From positions 248,001 to 312,000 of the forward strand of contig NZ_JABBGE010000006.1 of NCBI RefSeq assembly GCF_012927245.1: a stretch of DNA of 64,000 bases, given 5' to 3'. Under the pieces are notes generated by a model. It searched no databases. It was not told where the DNA came from and saw only the letters and a list, made by a program, of their open reading frames with translations. Positions 32,337 to 40,420 of this stretch are shown here, in pieces. Numbering within the stretch: the stretch's first letter is position 1; the number at the start of each line of letters is the position of its first letter. Source of the stretch: Streptomyces sp. R302. GTDB taxonomy: Bacteria; Actinomycetota; Actinomycetes; Streptomycetales; Streptomycetaceae. The position numbers and the translations under genes are program-made.

Positions 32337-32978
32337 GTGTTCGTCAAGGTGTGCGGGCTCGCCACGACCGCCGACATCGCCGTGGCCGCCGAGGCGGGCG
32401 CGGACGCGATCGGCCTCGTCATCAGCGGGACCAGCGTCCGGGGCCTGGACCGGGGCCGGGTGCCGGCGCTCGTCGGGCGGGTGCCGGACGGGGTGGTGTC
32501 GGTCCTCGTCGTCAACGACACCCCGGCCGCCGAGGCCGCCCGGATCGCCGCCGACCTGGGCTTCGACGCGCTCCAGCTGCACGGCCGCGCCTACGGCCCC
32601 GCGGAGTTCGAGGCCGCCGCGGCCGTCCACCCGCGCCTGTGGCGGGCGACCGCCCTCGCCGACGCGCCCGACACGCGCGTGGGCGCGCTGGGCGAGGAGG
32701 TCCTGCTGCTCGACTCGCCCAAGGCGGGCTCGGGTTCGCGCTGGGACCTCTCCCTCCTGGACACCGCCCGCCCCGAGGGCCACTGGCTCCTCGCCGGCGG
32801 CCTCGCCCCCGGCAACGTCGCCGAGGCCATCGCCACCGCCCGCCCCTGGGGCGTCGACGTCTCCAGCGGCGTCGAGTCCGCACCCGGCGTCAAGGACCAC
32901 GCCCTGGTCCGCGCCTTCGTGACCGCCGCGAAATCCGCCCCGCCCGCTCAACCTTTCGACGTCTCCGCACGTCAGTAG
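32337..32978 (+). CDS. trpF: Phosphoribosylanthranilate isomerase
   Basis: A 213-residue (beta/alpha)8 enzyme of tryptophan synthesis. The N-terminal FVKVCGLATTADIAVAAEAGADAIGLV carries the catalytic cysteine; LLLDSPKAGSGSRWD carries the catalytic aspartate. LLAGGLAPGNVAEAI and GVDVSSGVESAPGVKDHALVRAFV form the phosphate-binding end. All landmarks are intact. The start is GTG 32337 with GAGGAG nine bases upstream. Streptomyces generally lacks trpF because the bifunctional PriA does the step, so this gene is notable. No other trp gene adjoins; it follows the panE-like gene by 38 bases. Confidence 0.88.
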   Translation: MFVKVCGLATTADIAVAAEAGADAIGLVISGTSVRGLDRGRVPALVGRVPDGVVSVLVVNDTPAAEAARIAADLGFDALQLHGRAYGPAEFEAAAAVHPRLWRATALADAPDTRVGALGEEVLLLDSPKAGSGSRWDLSLLDTARPEGHWLLAGGLAPGNVAEAIATARPWGVDVSSGVESAPGVKDHALVRAFVTAAKSAPPAQPFDVSARQ

Positions 32979-33039
32979 GGGTGAAGCACGTCGTACTACC
33001 GAGTACGACCGACCAGCGCCGAACAGCAAGGGGGCCGTG

Positions 33040-33249
33040 ATGGTGGAGGAACTGGCGGAGGCCGTGGTGCGTGTGGCCGGCGCGGCGGCGCGCGGCGTAG
33101 GGGCGCTCCTGTCGGTACCGGAGACCTACTCGGCGGCAGCCGAGTTCGCCGCGGCGAAGGCGGAAGAACGCCCCGACGACACGGACGAGAAGGACGAGAA
33201 GGACGCCGAGAAGGACTCGGCGGAACCTGACGGCGGCAAGGAGGCCTAG
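33040..33249 (+). CDS. Small acidic hypothetical protein
   Basis: A 69-residue protein. The first 45 residues are a hydrophobic/amphipathic helix pair (VEELAEAVVRVAGAAARGVGALLSVPETYSAAAEFAAA), followed by a highly charged Asp/Glu/Lys tail with EKDEKDAEK repeats. AAGGGGG lies seven bases upstream of ATG 33040; GTG 33037 is next to it. No family recognised. It could associate with membranes through the N-terminal helix. Confidence 0.55.
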   Translation: MVEELAEAVVRVAGAAARGVGALLSVPETYSAAAEFAAAKAEERPDDTDEKDEKDAEKDSAEPDGGKEA

Positions 33250-33389
33250 GCCGCGTCTTCCGGATCAGGTCGGTTCAGCTCGCGGCGTCCGGTGCCGTGC
33301 GTCGCAAGGCGGAGGAGAGAGTCCATGCGGAGCATCGGCGACTGACGACAACGCGGCGAGGCGCGGTCCCAGGCGCCGCGAGCCCGGCA

Positions 33390-34475
33390 TGATCCGGAAG
33401 ACACGGCCCCGGCCGCCGCCGCGCCGTCGGGGGCGACGAAGGCGCGGGCCAGGTGCGCGGTCAGCCGGGCGCCGAGGTGGCCGTCGGGGCGGACCACGAA
33501 GGCGACGCTCCGGCCCCCTCCGGTCGCCTAGCGGGCGACGCCGGTGGCGCGCCACGCCGTCGCCGCCAGTTCGTCGCGGCCGGCCACGCCCCCGGAGCCG
33601 TACCCCGTCCCGTACAGGAGAAGGACGGTCGGCCGGTCGCGGAGGACGTCGAAGAGCCGGACGGGGTAGGTGGCGGTGGGACCGCGCAGGCCGCCGCAGT
33701 CGGCGGCGCGGTCCCCCGGGCCGGGACCCGGGCCGTCGTCCGACGGATCGACGAAGGGGCTGCCCCGGTATCCGACGAGCAGCCGCGCCTCACAGAGCAT
33801 CAGGGTCTCGGAGTCGTCCGCGGCGGCCTGTACGCCACCGGCGGTGGCGTGCCGCACGGTGCGGCCGACGACCTCCTCCCCGACGGGGCGGCGCTCGGCT
33901 TCGTAATCGGCGAGCAGGCCGGGGGCGGCACGGCCCTCGACGGCGAGCACGAGCCGCCAGGCGAGGTCGTACGCGTCCTGGACGCCAGTGTTCATGCCCT
34001 GGGCGCCGGTCGGCGGATGGATGTGGGCGGCGTCCCCGGCGACGAACATCCGGCCCTCGCCGTACCGGTCCACGATCCGGTGGCTGATCCGGAACACCGA
34101 GGCCCAGCGGAGCGCGGACGCCGTGGTGCGCTGCGGCGAGAGCCGGTCGAGCACGGCCTGGATGTCGGCGAGACCGGGTGCGGCGCCGTCGCCGTCGAGC
34201 CCGTGCGCGATCCCGTCGGCCGCGTACCCCTGCCGGGCGGACCCTCCGGGCGCGGTGCCCGGGACCCGCATCGACATGCGGTAGCGACGCCGGCCGGGCA
34301 GCGGACGCAGACGAGGACGTCGGCGACGGCCCCGGCGTCGTCGAGCAGCATCGAACGCACGCCGTACCCCTCGGGAGCCGGGCGGTGACCCCGTCCGGAT
34401 CCGGCTCGAACCCGTCGAGGACGGAGCCGTACGGCGCCTCCAGGGTGTGCGGGCCCCCGAACGGGTCGTTCCTTC
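33390..34475 (-). pseudogene. Broken FAD-dependent aromatic monooxygenase
   Basis: Three frames on the minus strand each hold pieces of one TfdB/PheA-type monooxygenase. The middle piece (33528 to about 34280) is clearest: FRISHRIVDRYGEGRMFVAGDAAHIHPPTGAQGMNTGVQDAYDLAWRL, the FAD pyrophosphate-binding GD motif, then a thioredoxin-like C-terminus. The end continues in another frame as VRPDGHLGARLTAHLARAF near 33400-33497. Upstream, about 34280-34470, short pieces such as YGSVLDGFEPDPDGV and VRSMLLDDAGAVADVLV lie in two more frames. The N-terminal GxGxxG domain is missing. Several frameshifts make it non-functional. Confidence 0.75.
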
Positions 34476-34521
34476 CCGTCCCATGGTCACGCCGGGGCGG
34501 GGAGAGGTGCCAGTTGAGGCG

Positions 34522-34660
34522 GGATCCAGGATGTTGGATCCAAGACGTCGGATCCGGGATGTTGGATCCGGGATGTTGGATCCGGGATGTTGGATCCGGG
34601 ATTTTGGATCCAGGCCTGTGGAGATTGGATCCAGGAGCGTGGAGGTTGGATCCAGGCGCC
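34522..34660. repeat. GGATCC array phased on 7 bp
   Basis: GGATCC occurs nine times, at 34522, 34536, 34550, 34564, 34578, 34592, 34606, 34627 and 34648. Spacing is 14 bp six times, then 21 bp twice. Every 7-bp step within the array begins GGA or a close variant (GGATCCG, GGATGTT, GGATTTT, GGAGATT and so on). The array stops two bases before the xylB stop codon on the other strand. The 14-bp period is not a multiple of three, so it is not a coding repeat. Confidence 0.85.
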
Positions 34661-34662
34661 TG

Positions 34663-36183
34663 TCAGGCCAGCAATCCCGTCCTCGCTGCCGCCAGCACCC
34701 CCTCGATCCGGTCCCAGGTCTCGGTGTCGCGGGGGATCGCCTCCAGAGTGGTGCCCGTTCCGGTGCCCCAGGTCGTGGCGATGGCCACGGGGTCCTCTCC
34801 GGTGGTCGTGGCGGCGGCGAGGGCGGCGGCGCCGAGGGCGACGAGTTCGGTGGCGGTGGGGAGGACGAGGGGGCGGCCGGAGAGGCGGCGGACGGTGTCG
34901 GTCCAGGTGCGGCCTTGGGCGCCGCCGCCGATGAGGCGGAGGGGACGGGTGCGTACGGAGGGGTCGGCGGGGTCGAGGCCGCAGGCGTTGAGGAGGCCGT
35001 CGAGGGCGCGCAGGACGGTGAAGGCGGCGCCTTCGTAGGCGGCGCCGAGGACGGCGCGGGGGTCGGTGGCGTGGCGCAGGCCGGTGAGGAGGCCGGAGGC
35101 GGCGGGGAGGTCGGGGGTGCGTTCGCCGTCGAGGTACGGGAGGACGACGGTCTCGCCGCCGGGGAGGGCGTTCTCGCGGTCGAGGCCGAGGAGGGTGGCG
35201 AAGCGGTCGACGGCGAGCGTGCAGTTGAGGGTGCAGCCCAGGGGGAGGCGGGTGCCGTCGGTGGCGGCGAAGCCGGCGAGGGCGGGGTCGGCGGGGCGGG
35301 CGCGGGTGGCGGCAAAGACGGTGCCGGAGGTGCCGAGGCTGACGACGGGGTGGTCGAGGAGGCCGGCGGCACCGAGGCCGAGACCGACGGCGGCCGCCAT
35401 GTTGTCGCCGGTACCGGCCGCGACCGCGACCGTGCGGGGCAGGCCCAGGGCTTCTGCGGCGGCGGCCGTGAGGGTTCCCGCGCGGGTGGCGCCGGTGGGG
35501 GCCACCGTCGGGAGCTGCGCGGGGGTGAGGCCGAGGAGGTCGAGGACCTCGGGGGCGTAGGCGCCGGCGGGGGCGTACCAGCAGGTGCCCGAGGCGTCGC
35601 CGGGGTCCGTGACGGCCTCGCCGGAGAGGCGTTCGGTGAGCAGGTCGTGCGGGAGGCGGACGGCGGCGGTGGCCTCGGCGTGGTGGGGTTCGTGCTCGCG
35701 CAGCCACTGCCATTTGGCCGCGGTCATCGAGGCGACGGGGACGGAGCCGGTGCGGTCCAGCCAGGGCTTCGGGCCGCCGAGGGCGTCGGTGAGGGCCGCC
35801 GCCTGGGGGGCGGAGCGGGTGTCGTTCCAGAGGAGGGCGGGGCGCAGCGGGCGGTGGTCGGCACCGAGGGCGACGAGGCCGTGCTGCTGTCCCGCCACGG
35901 CGAGGGCGGTGACCCTCGTGGGGGCGACGCCCGCTTCGCGTACGGCCGTGCGGACGGCGGTGACCAGGGCGGTCCACCACTCCTCGGGGTCGCTCTCGCG
36001 GGCTCCGTCCGTGCCGGTGACGGTGTGCGGGGCGCGGCCCAGGCCGAGTACCTCGCCGGTGGCGGTGTCCACGACGACGGCCTTGGTGGACTGCGTGGAG
36101 CTGTCCACGCCGATCACGACCGGGCCGGTCACGACCGGGCCGTCCGTGGCTGAGCCGTTCGCGGCCGAGCGGTTCGCGGGCAT
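34663..36183 (-). CDS. xylB: Xylulokinase
   Basis: A 506-residue FGGY-type kinase phosphorylating D-xylulose. The N-terminal lobe has VIGVDSSTQSTKAVVVD, then AGQQHG and LLWNDTRS. The C-terminal lobe has SLGTSGTVFA, LPYLDGERTPDLP and LIGGGAQGRTWTD. ATG 36183 is chosen with GAGG eight bases upstream; GTG 36192 overlaps that site. Its first 20 codons contain two small in-frame 15-bp duplications (PVVTGPVV and a repeated TTCGCGG). It is divergent from xylA, and the GGATCC array abuts its stop. Confidence 0.93.
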   Translation of the reverse strand: MPANRSAANGSATDGPVVTGPVVIGVDSSTQSTKAVVVDTATGEVLGLGRAPHTVTGTDGARESDPEEWWTALVTAVRTAVREAGVAPTRVTALAVAGQQHGLVALGADHRPLRPALLWNDTRSAPQAAALTDALGGPKPWLDRTGSVPVASMTAAKWQWLREHEPHHAEATAAVRLPHDLLTERLSGEAVTDPGDASGTCWYAPAGAYAPEVLDLLGLTPAQLPTVAPTGATRAGTLTAAAAEALGLPRTVAVAAGTGDNMAAAVGLGLGAAGLLDHPVVSLGTSGTVFAATRARPADPALAGFAATDGTRLPLGCTLNCTLAVDRFATLLGLDRENALPGGETVVLPYLDGERTPDLPAASGLLTGLRHATDPRAVLGAAYEGAAFTVLRALDGLLNACGLDPADPSVRTRPLRLIGGGAQGRTWTDTVRRLSGRPLVLPTATELVALGAAALAAATTTGEDPVAIATTWGTGTGTTLEAIPRDTETWDRIEGVLAAARTGLLA

Positions 36184-36251
36184 GCGCCGCACCTCTTTCT
36201 CTCGTCTCCGTCGCCCTGTGGGGGCTGGCGTGCCCGGGCACCCGTGGCGTA

Positions 36252-36272
36252 TTAGTTATCTCAGAAAACAAA
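36252..36272. promoter_or_regulatory. ROK-type operator between xylB and xylA
   Basis: TTAGTT (36252-36257), nine bases, then AACAAA (36267-36272) resembles the TTAGTTT...AAACWAA half-sites of XylR operators in Firmicutes. It is the only AT-rich stretch in the 115-base xylB/xylA gap and lies 26 bases before xylA. Confidence 0.45.
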
Positions 36273-36298
36273 TCCGACCGCCAGAGAAGGATCCGCCC

Positions 36299-37471
36299 AT
36301 GTCCGAGCGTTTCTCCCCCACCCCCGAGGACCGTTTCACCTTCGGCCTCTGGACCGTCGGCTGGCAGGGCCGCGATCCGTTCGGCGATGCCACCCGGCCC
36401 GCGCTCGACCCGGTCGAGTCGGTCGAACGGCTGGCCGAGCTCGGGGCGTACGGCGTCACCTTCCACGACGACGACCTGATCCCGTTCGGCGCGCCGGAGG
36501 CGGAGCGCGAGGCCGTCGTGAAGCGGTTCCGGGACGCCCTCGACCGCACCGGCCTCAAGGTCCCCATGGCGACCACCAACCTCTTCACCCACCCGGTCTT
36601 CAAGGACGGCGCCTTCACCGCCAACGACCGGGACGTCCGCCGTTACGCGCTCCGCAAGACGATCCGGAACATCGACCTGGCCGTGGAGCTCGGCGCGAAG
36701 GTGTACGTCGCCTGGGGCGGGCGCGAGGGCGCCGAGTCGGGCGCGGCGAAGGACGTGCGGGTGGCCCTGGACCGGATGAAGGAGGCCTTCGACCTGCTCG
36801 GCCAGTACGTCACCGAGCAGGGGTACGACCTGCGGTTCGCGATCGAGCCCAAGCCGAACGAGCCGCGCGGCGACATCCTGCTGCCCACCGTCGGGCACGC
36901 CCTCGCCTTCATCGAGCGCCTGGAGCGGCCCGAACTCGTGGGCGTGAACCCGGAGACGGGGCACGAGCAGATGGCCGGCCTCAACTTCCCGCACGGGATC
37001 GCGCAGGCGCTGTGGGCGGGCAAGCTCTTCCACATCGACCTCAACGGCCAGTCCGGGATCAAGTACGACCAGGACTTCCGGTTCGGCGCGGGCGATCTGC
37101 GGCAGGCGTTCTGGCTGGTCGACCTGCTGGAGTCGGCCGGATACACGGGCCCGAGGCACTTCGACTTCAAGCCGGTCCGCACCGACGGTTTCGACGGTGT
37201 CTGGGAGTCGGCGAAGAACTGCATGCGGAACTATCTGGTGCTGAAGGAGCGGGCCGCCGCCTTCCGCGCCGACGCCGAGGTGCGGGAGGCGCTCGCCGCC
37301 TCCCGGCTGCCGGAGCTCGCCGTGCCGACCGCGCCCGAGGGCCTCGCGGAGCTGCTGGCCGACCCGACCGCGTACGAGACCTTCGACGTCGACGCGGCGG
37401 CGAGCCGCTCGATGGCCTTCGAGCGGCTCGACCAGCTCGCCCTGGAGCACCTGCTCGGCGTACGGCGCTGA
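36299..37471 (+). CDS. xylA: Xylose isomerase
   Basis: A 390-residue (beta/alpha)8 metalloenzyme, the length normal for Streptomyces xylose isomerase (about 388). Catalytic H56 is in VTFHDDDL. Metal ligands lie in FAIEPKPNEPRGD, VGVNPETGHEQMAG and FHIDLNGQSGIKYDQD. It converts D-xylose to D-xylulose, which XylB phosphorylates for the pentose phosphate pathway. ATG 36299 has GAGAAGG nine bases upstream. No xylose transporter is adjacent. Confidence 0.96.
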   Translation: MSERFSPTPEDRFTFGLWTVGWQGRDPFGDATRPALDPVESVERLAELGAYGVTFHDDDLIPFGAPEAEREAVVKRFRDALDRTGLKVPMATTNLFTHPVFKDGAFTANDRDVRRYALRKTIRNIDLAVELGAKVYVAWGGREGAESGAAKDVRVALDRMKEAFDLLGQYVTEQGYDLRFAIEPKPNEPRGDILLPTVGHALAFIERLERPELVGVNPETGHEQMAGLNFPHGIAQALWAGKLFHIDLNGQSGIKYDQDFRFGAGDLRQAFWLVDLLESAGYTGPRHFDFKPVRTDGFDGVWESAKNCMRNYLVLKERAAAFRADAEVREALAASRLPELAVPTAPEGLAELLADPTAYETFDVDAAASRSMAFERLDQLALEHLLGVRR

Positions 37472-37493
37472 GCGCGGCGCCCCCCGGGGCGTG

Positions 37494-38633
37494 TCAGCGG
37501 GTGGTGAGGGTGGAGCGGCGGACGACCAGCTCCGGCTGGAGCACCACCTGCTGGTGCCGGTGGTCGGCCGCCGCCTCGCCGGTCTCCTCCAGGAGCAGTT
37601 CGGCGGCCCGGGCCCCCAGGGTCAGGGCCGGCTGGCGCACGGAGGTGAGCGGTACGGTCGCGGCCGCGGCGAACTCGATGTCGTCGTAGCCGACGATCGC
37701 CATGTCCTCCGGGACCCGCACCCCGGCCGCGTACAGCGCCTGGAGGACGCCGAGGGCCAGCAGGTCGTTGGCGCAGAAGACGGCGGTGGGGCGGTCGGCG
37801 AGGCCGAGGAGCCGGGAGCCGGCGTCCCGGCCCGAGGCCACGTCGAGCCGCTCCGCCGGGAGCTCCCGGAGCGCGGTCGCGGGCAGTCCGGCCTCGGCCA
37901 GGGCGAGCAGCGCGCCCTCGCGGCGGTCCCGCACCTGCTGGAGGTGGGCGGGGCCGCTGACGTACGCGAAGGTGCGGTGGCCGGTGGCGACGAGGTGGCG
38001 GATCGCGAGCGAGCCGCCGACGACGTCGTCGACGGAGACCGAGCAGCCGCCGCCGTCCCCGCCGACCCGGTCGACGAGGACGTACGGGATGCCGTGGCGG
38101 CGGAAGTCGCGGAGGTTGCCGCCGCCCGCGTCGGCGGGGGTGACGAGGACGCCGCGGACCCGCTGTTCGGCGAAGAGGGAGAGGTAGTAGGCCTCGTCGC
38201 CGGGGTTCTGGTCGCTGTTGCAGACCATGACGCCGAGCCCGGCGGCGCGGGCGGTGCGTTCGGCGCCGCGCGCGATGTCGACGAAGAAGGGGTTGCCCAT
38301 GTCGAGGACGAGCAGCGCCACGATCCGGCTGCGGCCGGCCCTGAGCTGGCGGGCGGATTCGCTGCGCACGTAGCCGAGGCGGTCGATCACCCTGCGGACG
38401 TGCTCCAGGGTGGACGGGGAGACCCGGTCCGGCTGGTTGATCACGTTGGAGACGGTGCCGACGGAGACCCCGGCCTCGCGCGCCACGTCCTTGATCCCGA
38501 CCGTCCGCCCGATGGCCACCTGCCCGACGGGCCCCTGCCCGACGGACCCGCCCCCGGGGGGCGTCCGGCCGGCGGCCGGTCGTGCCGATTCGGCCGGGTC
38601 GGTGTTGTGCGTGGGGTCCGTCACCCGTTCCAC
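37494..38633 (-). CDS. LacI family repressor, probable rhamnose regulator
   Basis: A 379-residue LacI protein. An unusual N-terminal extension of about 45 residues precedes the helix-turn-helix VGIKDVAREAGVSVGTVSNVINQPDRVS. The rest is the sugar-binding core (ALLVLDMGNPFFVDIARGAE, IPYVLVDRVGG, AIVGYDDIEFA). Starts at GTG 38633 and GTG 38624 are equally supported. It lies 95 bases downstream of rhaM on the same strand and probably shares its promoter. The LacI-type palindromes at 39065 and 39167 in the rhaM/rhaI gap are its probable sites. Confidence 0.9.
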   Translation of the reverse strand: MERVTDPTHNTDPAESARPAAGRTPPGGGSVGQGPVGQVAIGRTVGIKDVAREAGVSVGTVSNVINQPDRVSPSTLEHVRRVIDRLGYVRSESARQLRAGRSRIVALLVLDMGNPFFVDIARGAERTARAAGLGVMVCNSDQNPGDEAYYLSLFAEQRVRGVLVTPADAGGGNLRDFRRHGIPYVLVDRVGGDGGGCSVSVDDVVGGSLAIRHLVATGHRTFAYVSGPAHLQQVRDRREGALLALAEAGLPATALRELPAERLDVASGRDAGSRLLGLADRPTAVFCANDLLALGVLQALYAAGVRVPEDMAIVGYDDIEFAAAATVPLTSVRQPALTLGARAAELLLEETGEAAADHRHQQVVLQPELVVRRSTLTTR

Positions 38634-38728
38634 CTGCGTGCCACCTGGTCGTCCGTCCTGCTCGTGCTGCCCGTTCCGACCCGTCCGCCCGGGGTCGCCG
38701 CCGCCTGTCGCATCCTATGCGGCTCCGC

Positions 38729-39049
38729 TCACGCGAGATGGAAGACCTCGGTCAGCGGGCGCATCGCCTCGTCCGGGCGCCGGCCGTCGAGTTCCTCGAA
38801 GAAGCCGGCCATCTCGGCCTGCCAGCGGGCGTTGACCTCGGTGGCCTCCATGGCCGCCTTCGCGCGCTCGAAGTCCCGCGTCTCCAGGTAGCCGACGAGG
38901 AGGCCGTCCTCGCGGAGGAAGAGCGAGTAGTTGTGCCAGCCGGAGGCGGTGAGCGCCTCGCGCATCTCCTGCCAGACCTCGGCGTGGCGGGCCCGGTACT
39001 CCTCGGAGCGGTCGGCGCGGACCTTCAGGAGGAAGCAGACCCTCTGCAT
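38729..39049 (-). CDS. rhaM: L-rhamnose mutarotase
   Basis: A 106-residue ferredoxin-like enzyme interconverting rhamnose anomers. Sequence landmarks: MQRVCFLLKVRADRSEEYRARHAEVWQEM with the catalytic histidine at residue 22, then YSLFLREDGLLVGYLET and WQAEMAGFFEELDG. Length is standard. It speeds the supply of the anomer used by rhamnose isomerase, which is encoded divergently. AAGGAG precedes the ATG. Confidence 0.93.
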   Translation of the reverse strand: MQRVCFLLKVRADRSEEYRARHAEVWQEMREALTASGWHNYSLFLREDGLLVGYLETRDFERAKAAMEATEVNARWQAEMAGFFEELDGRRPDEAMRPLTEVFHLA

Positions 39050-39064
39050 GACGACTCCTTGGGT

Positions 39065-39076
39065 TGAAATGTTTCA
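39065..39076. promoter_or_regulatory. LacI-type operator upstream of rhaM
   Basis: TGAAATGTTTCA: arms TGAAA/TTTCA around TG, close to the TGAAACGTTTCA consensus of LacI-family sites. It ends 16 bases before the rhaM start. Confidence 0.55.
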
Positions 39077-39127
39077 GTTTTCCGTGGTCCTGGACGCTAG
39101 GGCCCGTGGCTGTCGCGGTCAAGAACC

Positions 39128-39178
39128 TTGACGGCACCTTGGGTGCGGGTTAGCTTCCGAGCAGAGTGAATCGATTCA
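39128..39178 (+). promoter_or_regulatory. rhaI promoter with LacI-type operator
   Basis: A vegetative-type promoter TTGACG (39128-39133), 17 bases, TAGCTT (39151-39156). The perfect palindrome TGAATCGATTCA (39167-39178) lies just downstream of the expected start point. A repressor bound here would block initiation. Confidence 0.65.
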
Positions 39179-39208
39179 TTGAACTTTACTGAACGCACCG
39201 AGGTGGAC

Positions 39209-40375
39209 ATGCCCGACATCGCCGCCGTGAAGGCCGCCCTCGCCGCCCAGCGGATCGAGACCCCGTCCTGGGGCTACGGGAACTCCGGCACCCGCTTCAA
39301 GGTCTTCGCGCAGCCCGGCGTGCCCCGGGACCCGTACGAGAAGCTCGACGACGCCGCCGAGGTGCACGCCCGCACCGGCGTCGCCCCGAAGGTCTCCCTG
39401 CACATCCCGTGGGACCGGGTCGACGACTACGCAGCCCTCGGCGCGTACGCGAAGGAGCGCGGCCTGGAGCTCGGCGCCATCAACTCCAACACCTTCCAGG
39501 AGGACGACTACCGGCTCGGCAGCGTCTGCCACCCCGACCCGAAGGTGCGCCGCAAGGCCGTCGGCCACCTCCTGGAGTGCGTCGACATCATGGACGCCAC
39601 CGGGTCGACGGACCTGAAGCTGTGGTTCGCCGACGGCACCAACTACCCCGGCCAGGACGACATCACCGCCCGCCAGGACCGGCTCGCCGAGTGCCTCGCC
39701 GAGGTGTACGCGCGGCTCGGCGACGAGCAGCGCCTGCTCCTGGAGTACAAGTTCTTCGAGCCGGCCTTCTACACCACCGACGTCCCGGACTGGGGCACGG
39801 CGTACGCCCACTGCCTCCGGCTCGGGCCGAAGGCGCGCGTCGTGGTCGACACCGGGCACCACGCGCCGGGCACCAACATCGAGTTCATCGTCGCGTTCCT
39901 CCTGCGGGAGGGGAAGCTCGGCGGCTTCGACTTCAACTCCCGCTTCTACGCGGACGACGACCTGATGGTCGGCTCCTCCGACCCCTTCCAGCTCTTCCGG
40001 ATCATGCACGAGGTCGTCGGGAACGGCGGCCTGGACCCGGCGACGAACGTGGCCTTCATGCTCGACCAGTGCCACAACATCGAGGCGAAGGTCCCGGCCG
40101 TCATCCGCTCCGTGATGAACGTCCAGGAGGCCACCGCCAAGGCCCTCCTCGTCGACACCGACGCGCTCGCCGCCGCCCAGCGCTCCGGCGACGTGCTCGC
40201 CGCCAACGCCGTCCTCATGGACGCGTACGACACCGACGTGCGCCCGCTGCTCCGCGAGCTCCGCGAGGAGCAGGGCCTCGACCCCGACCCGGTGGCCGCC
40301 ACCCTCCGCTCCGGACGCCTGGAGCGCGTCGCCGCCGAGCGCGTCGGCGGCGCCCAGGCCGGCTGGGGCGCCTGA
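39209..40375 (+). CDS. rhaI: L-rhamnose isomerase
   Basis: A 388-residue isomerase of the RhaI type (TIM barrel), not the E. coli RhaA type. Landmarks are TPSWGYGNSGTRFKVF near the start, KLWFADGTNYPGQDD, LLLEYKFFEPAFY and VVVDTGHHAPGTNIE with the metal-binding residues, and GGFDFNSRFYADDDL. It converts L-rhamnose to L-rhamnulose. The start is ATG 39209 with AGGTGG six bases upstream; a TTG at 39179 lies inside the operator. It leads a six-gene operon to 46785. Confidence 0.94.
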   Translation: MPDIAAVKAALAAQRIETPSWGYGNSGTRFKVFAQPGVPRDPYEKLDDAAEVHARTGVAPKVSLHIPWDRVDDYAALGAYAKERGLELGAINSNTFQEDDYRLGSVCHPDPKVRRKAVGHLLECVDIMDATGSTDLKLWFADGTNYPGQDDITARQDRLAECLAEVYARLGDEQRLLLEYKFFEPAFYTTDVPDWGTAYAHCLRLGPKARVVVDTGHHAPGTNIEFIVAFLLREGKLGGFDFNSRFYADDDLMVGSSDPFQLFRIMHEVVGNGGLDPATNVAFMLDQCHNIEAKVPAVIRSVMNVQEATAKALLVDTDALAAAQRSGDVLAANAVLMDAYDTDVRPLLRELREEQGLDPDPVAATLRSGRLERVAAERVGGAQAGWGA

Positions 40376-40420
40376 CCCCGCACCCCCTCCTCCACCCCGC
40401 CTCCGCGAAAGAAGACCCTC

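Noticed and set aside
29379..32978. A 1199-codon plus-strand open frame
   Set aside because: Only its end is real (trpF from 32337); the rest is antisense to ROK or a shadow of the HxlR and panE genes.
34522..34660. GGATCC array as a CRISPR or coding repeat
   Set aside because: Units of 14-21 bp have no unique spacers and no cas genes are near; the 14-bp period breaks any reading frame.
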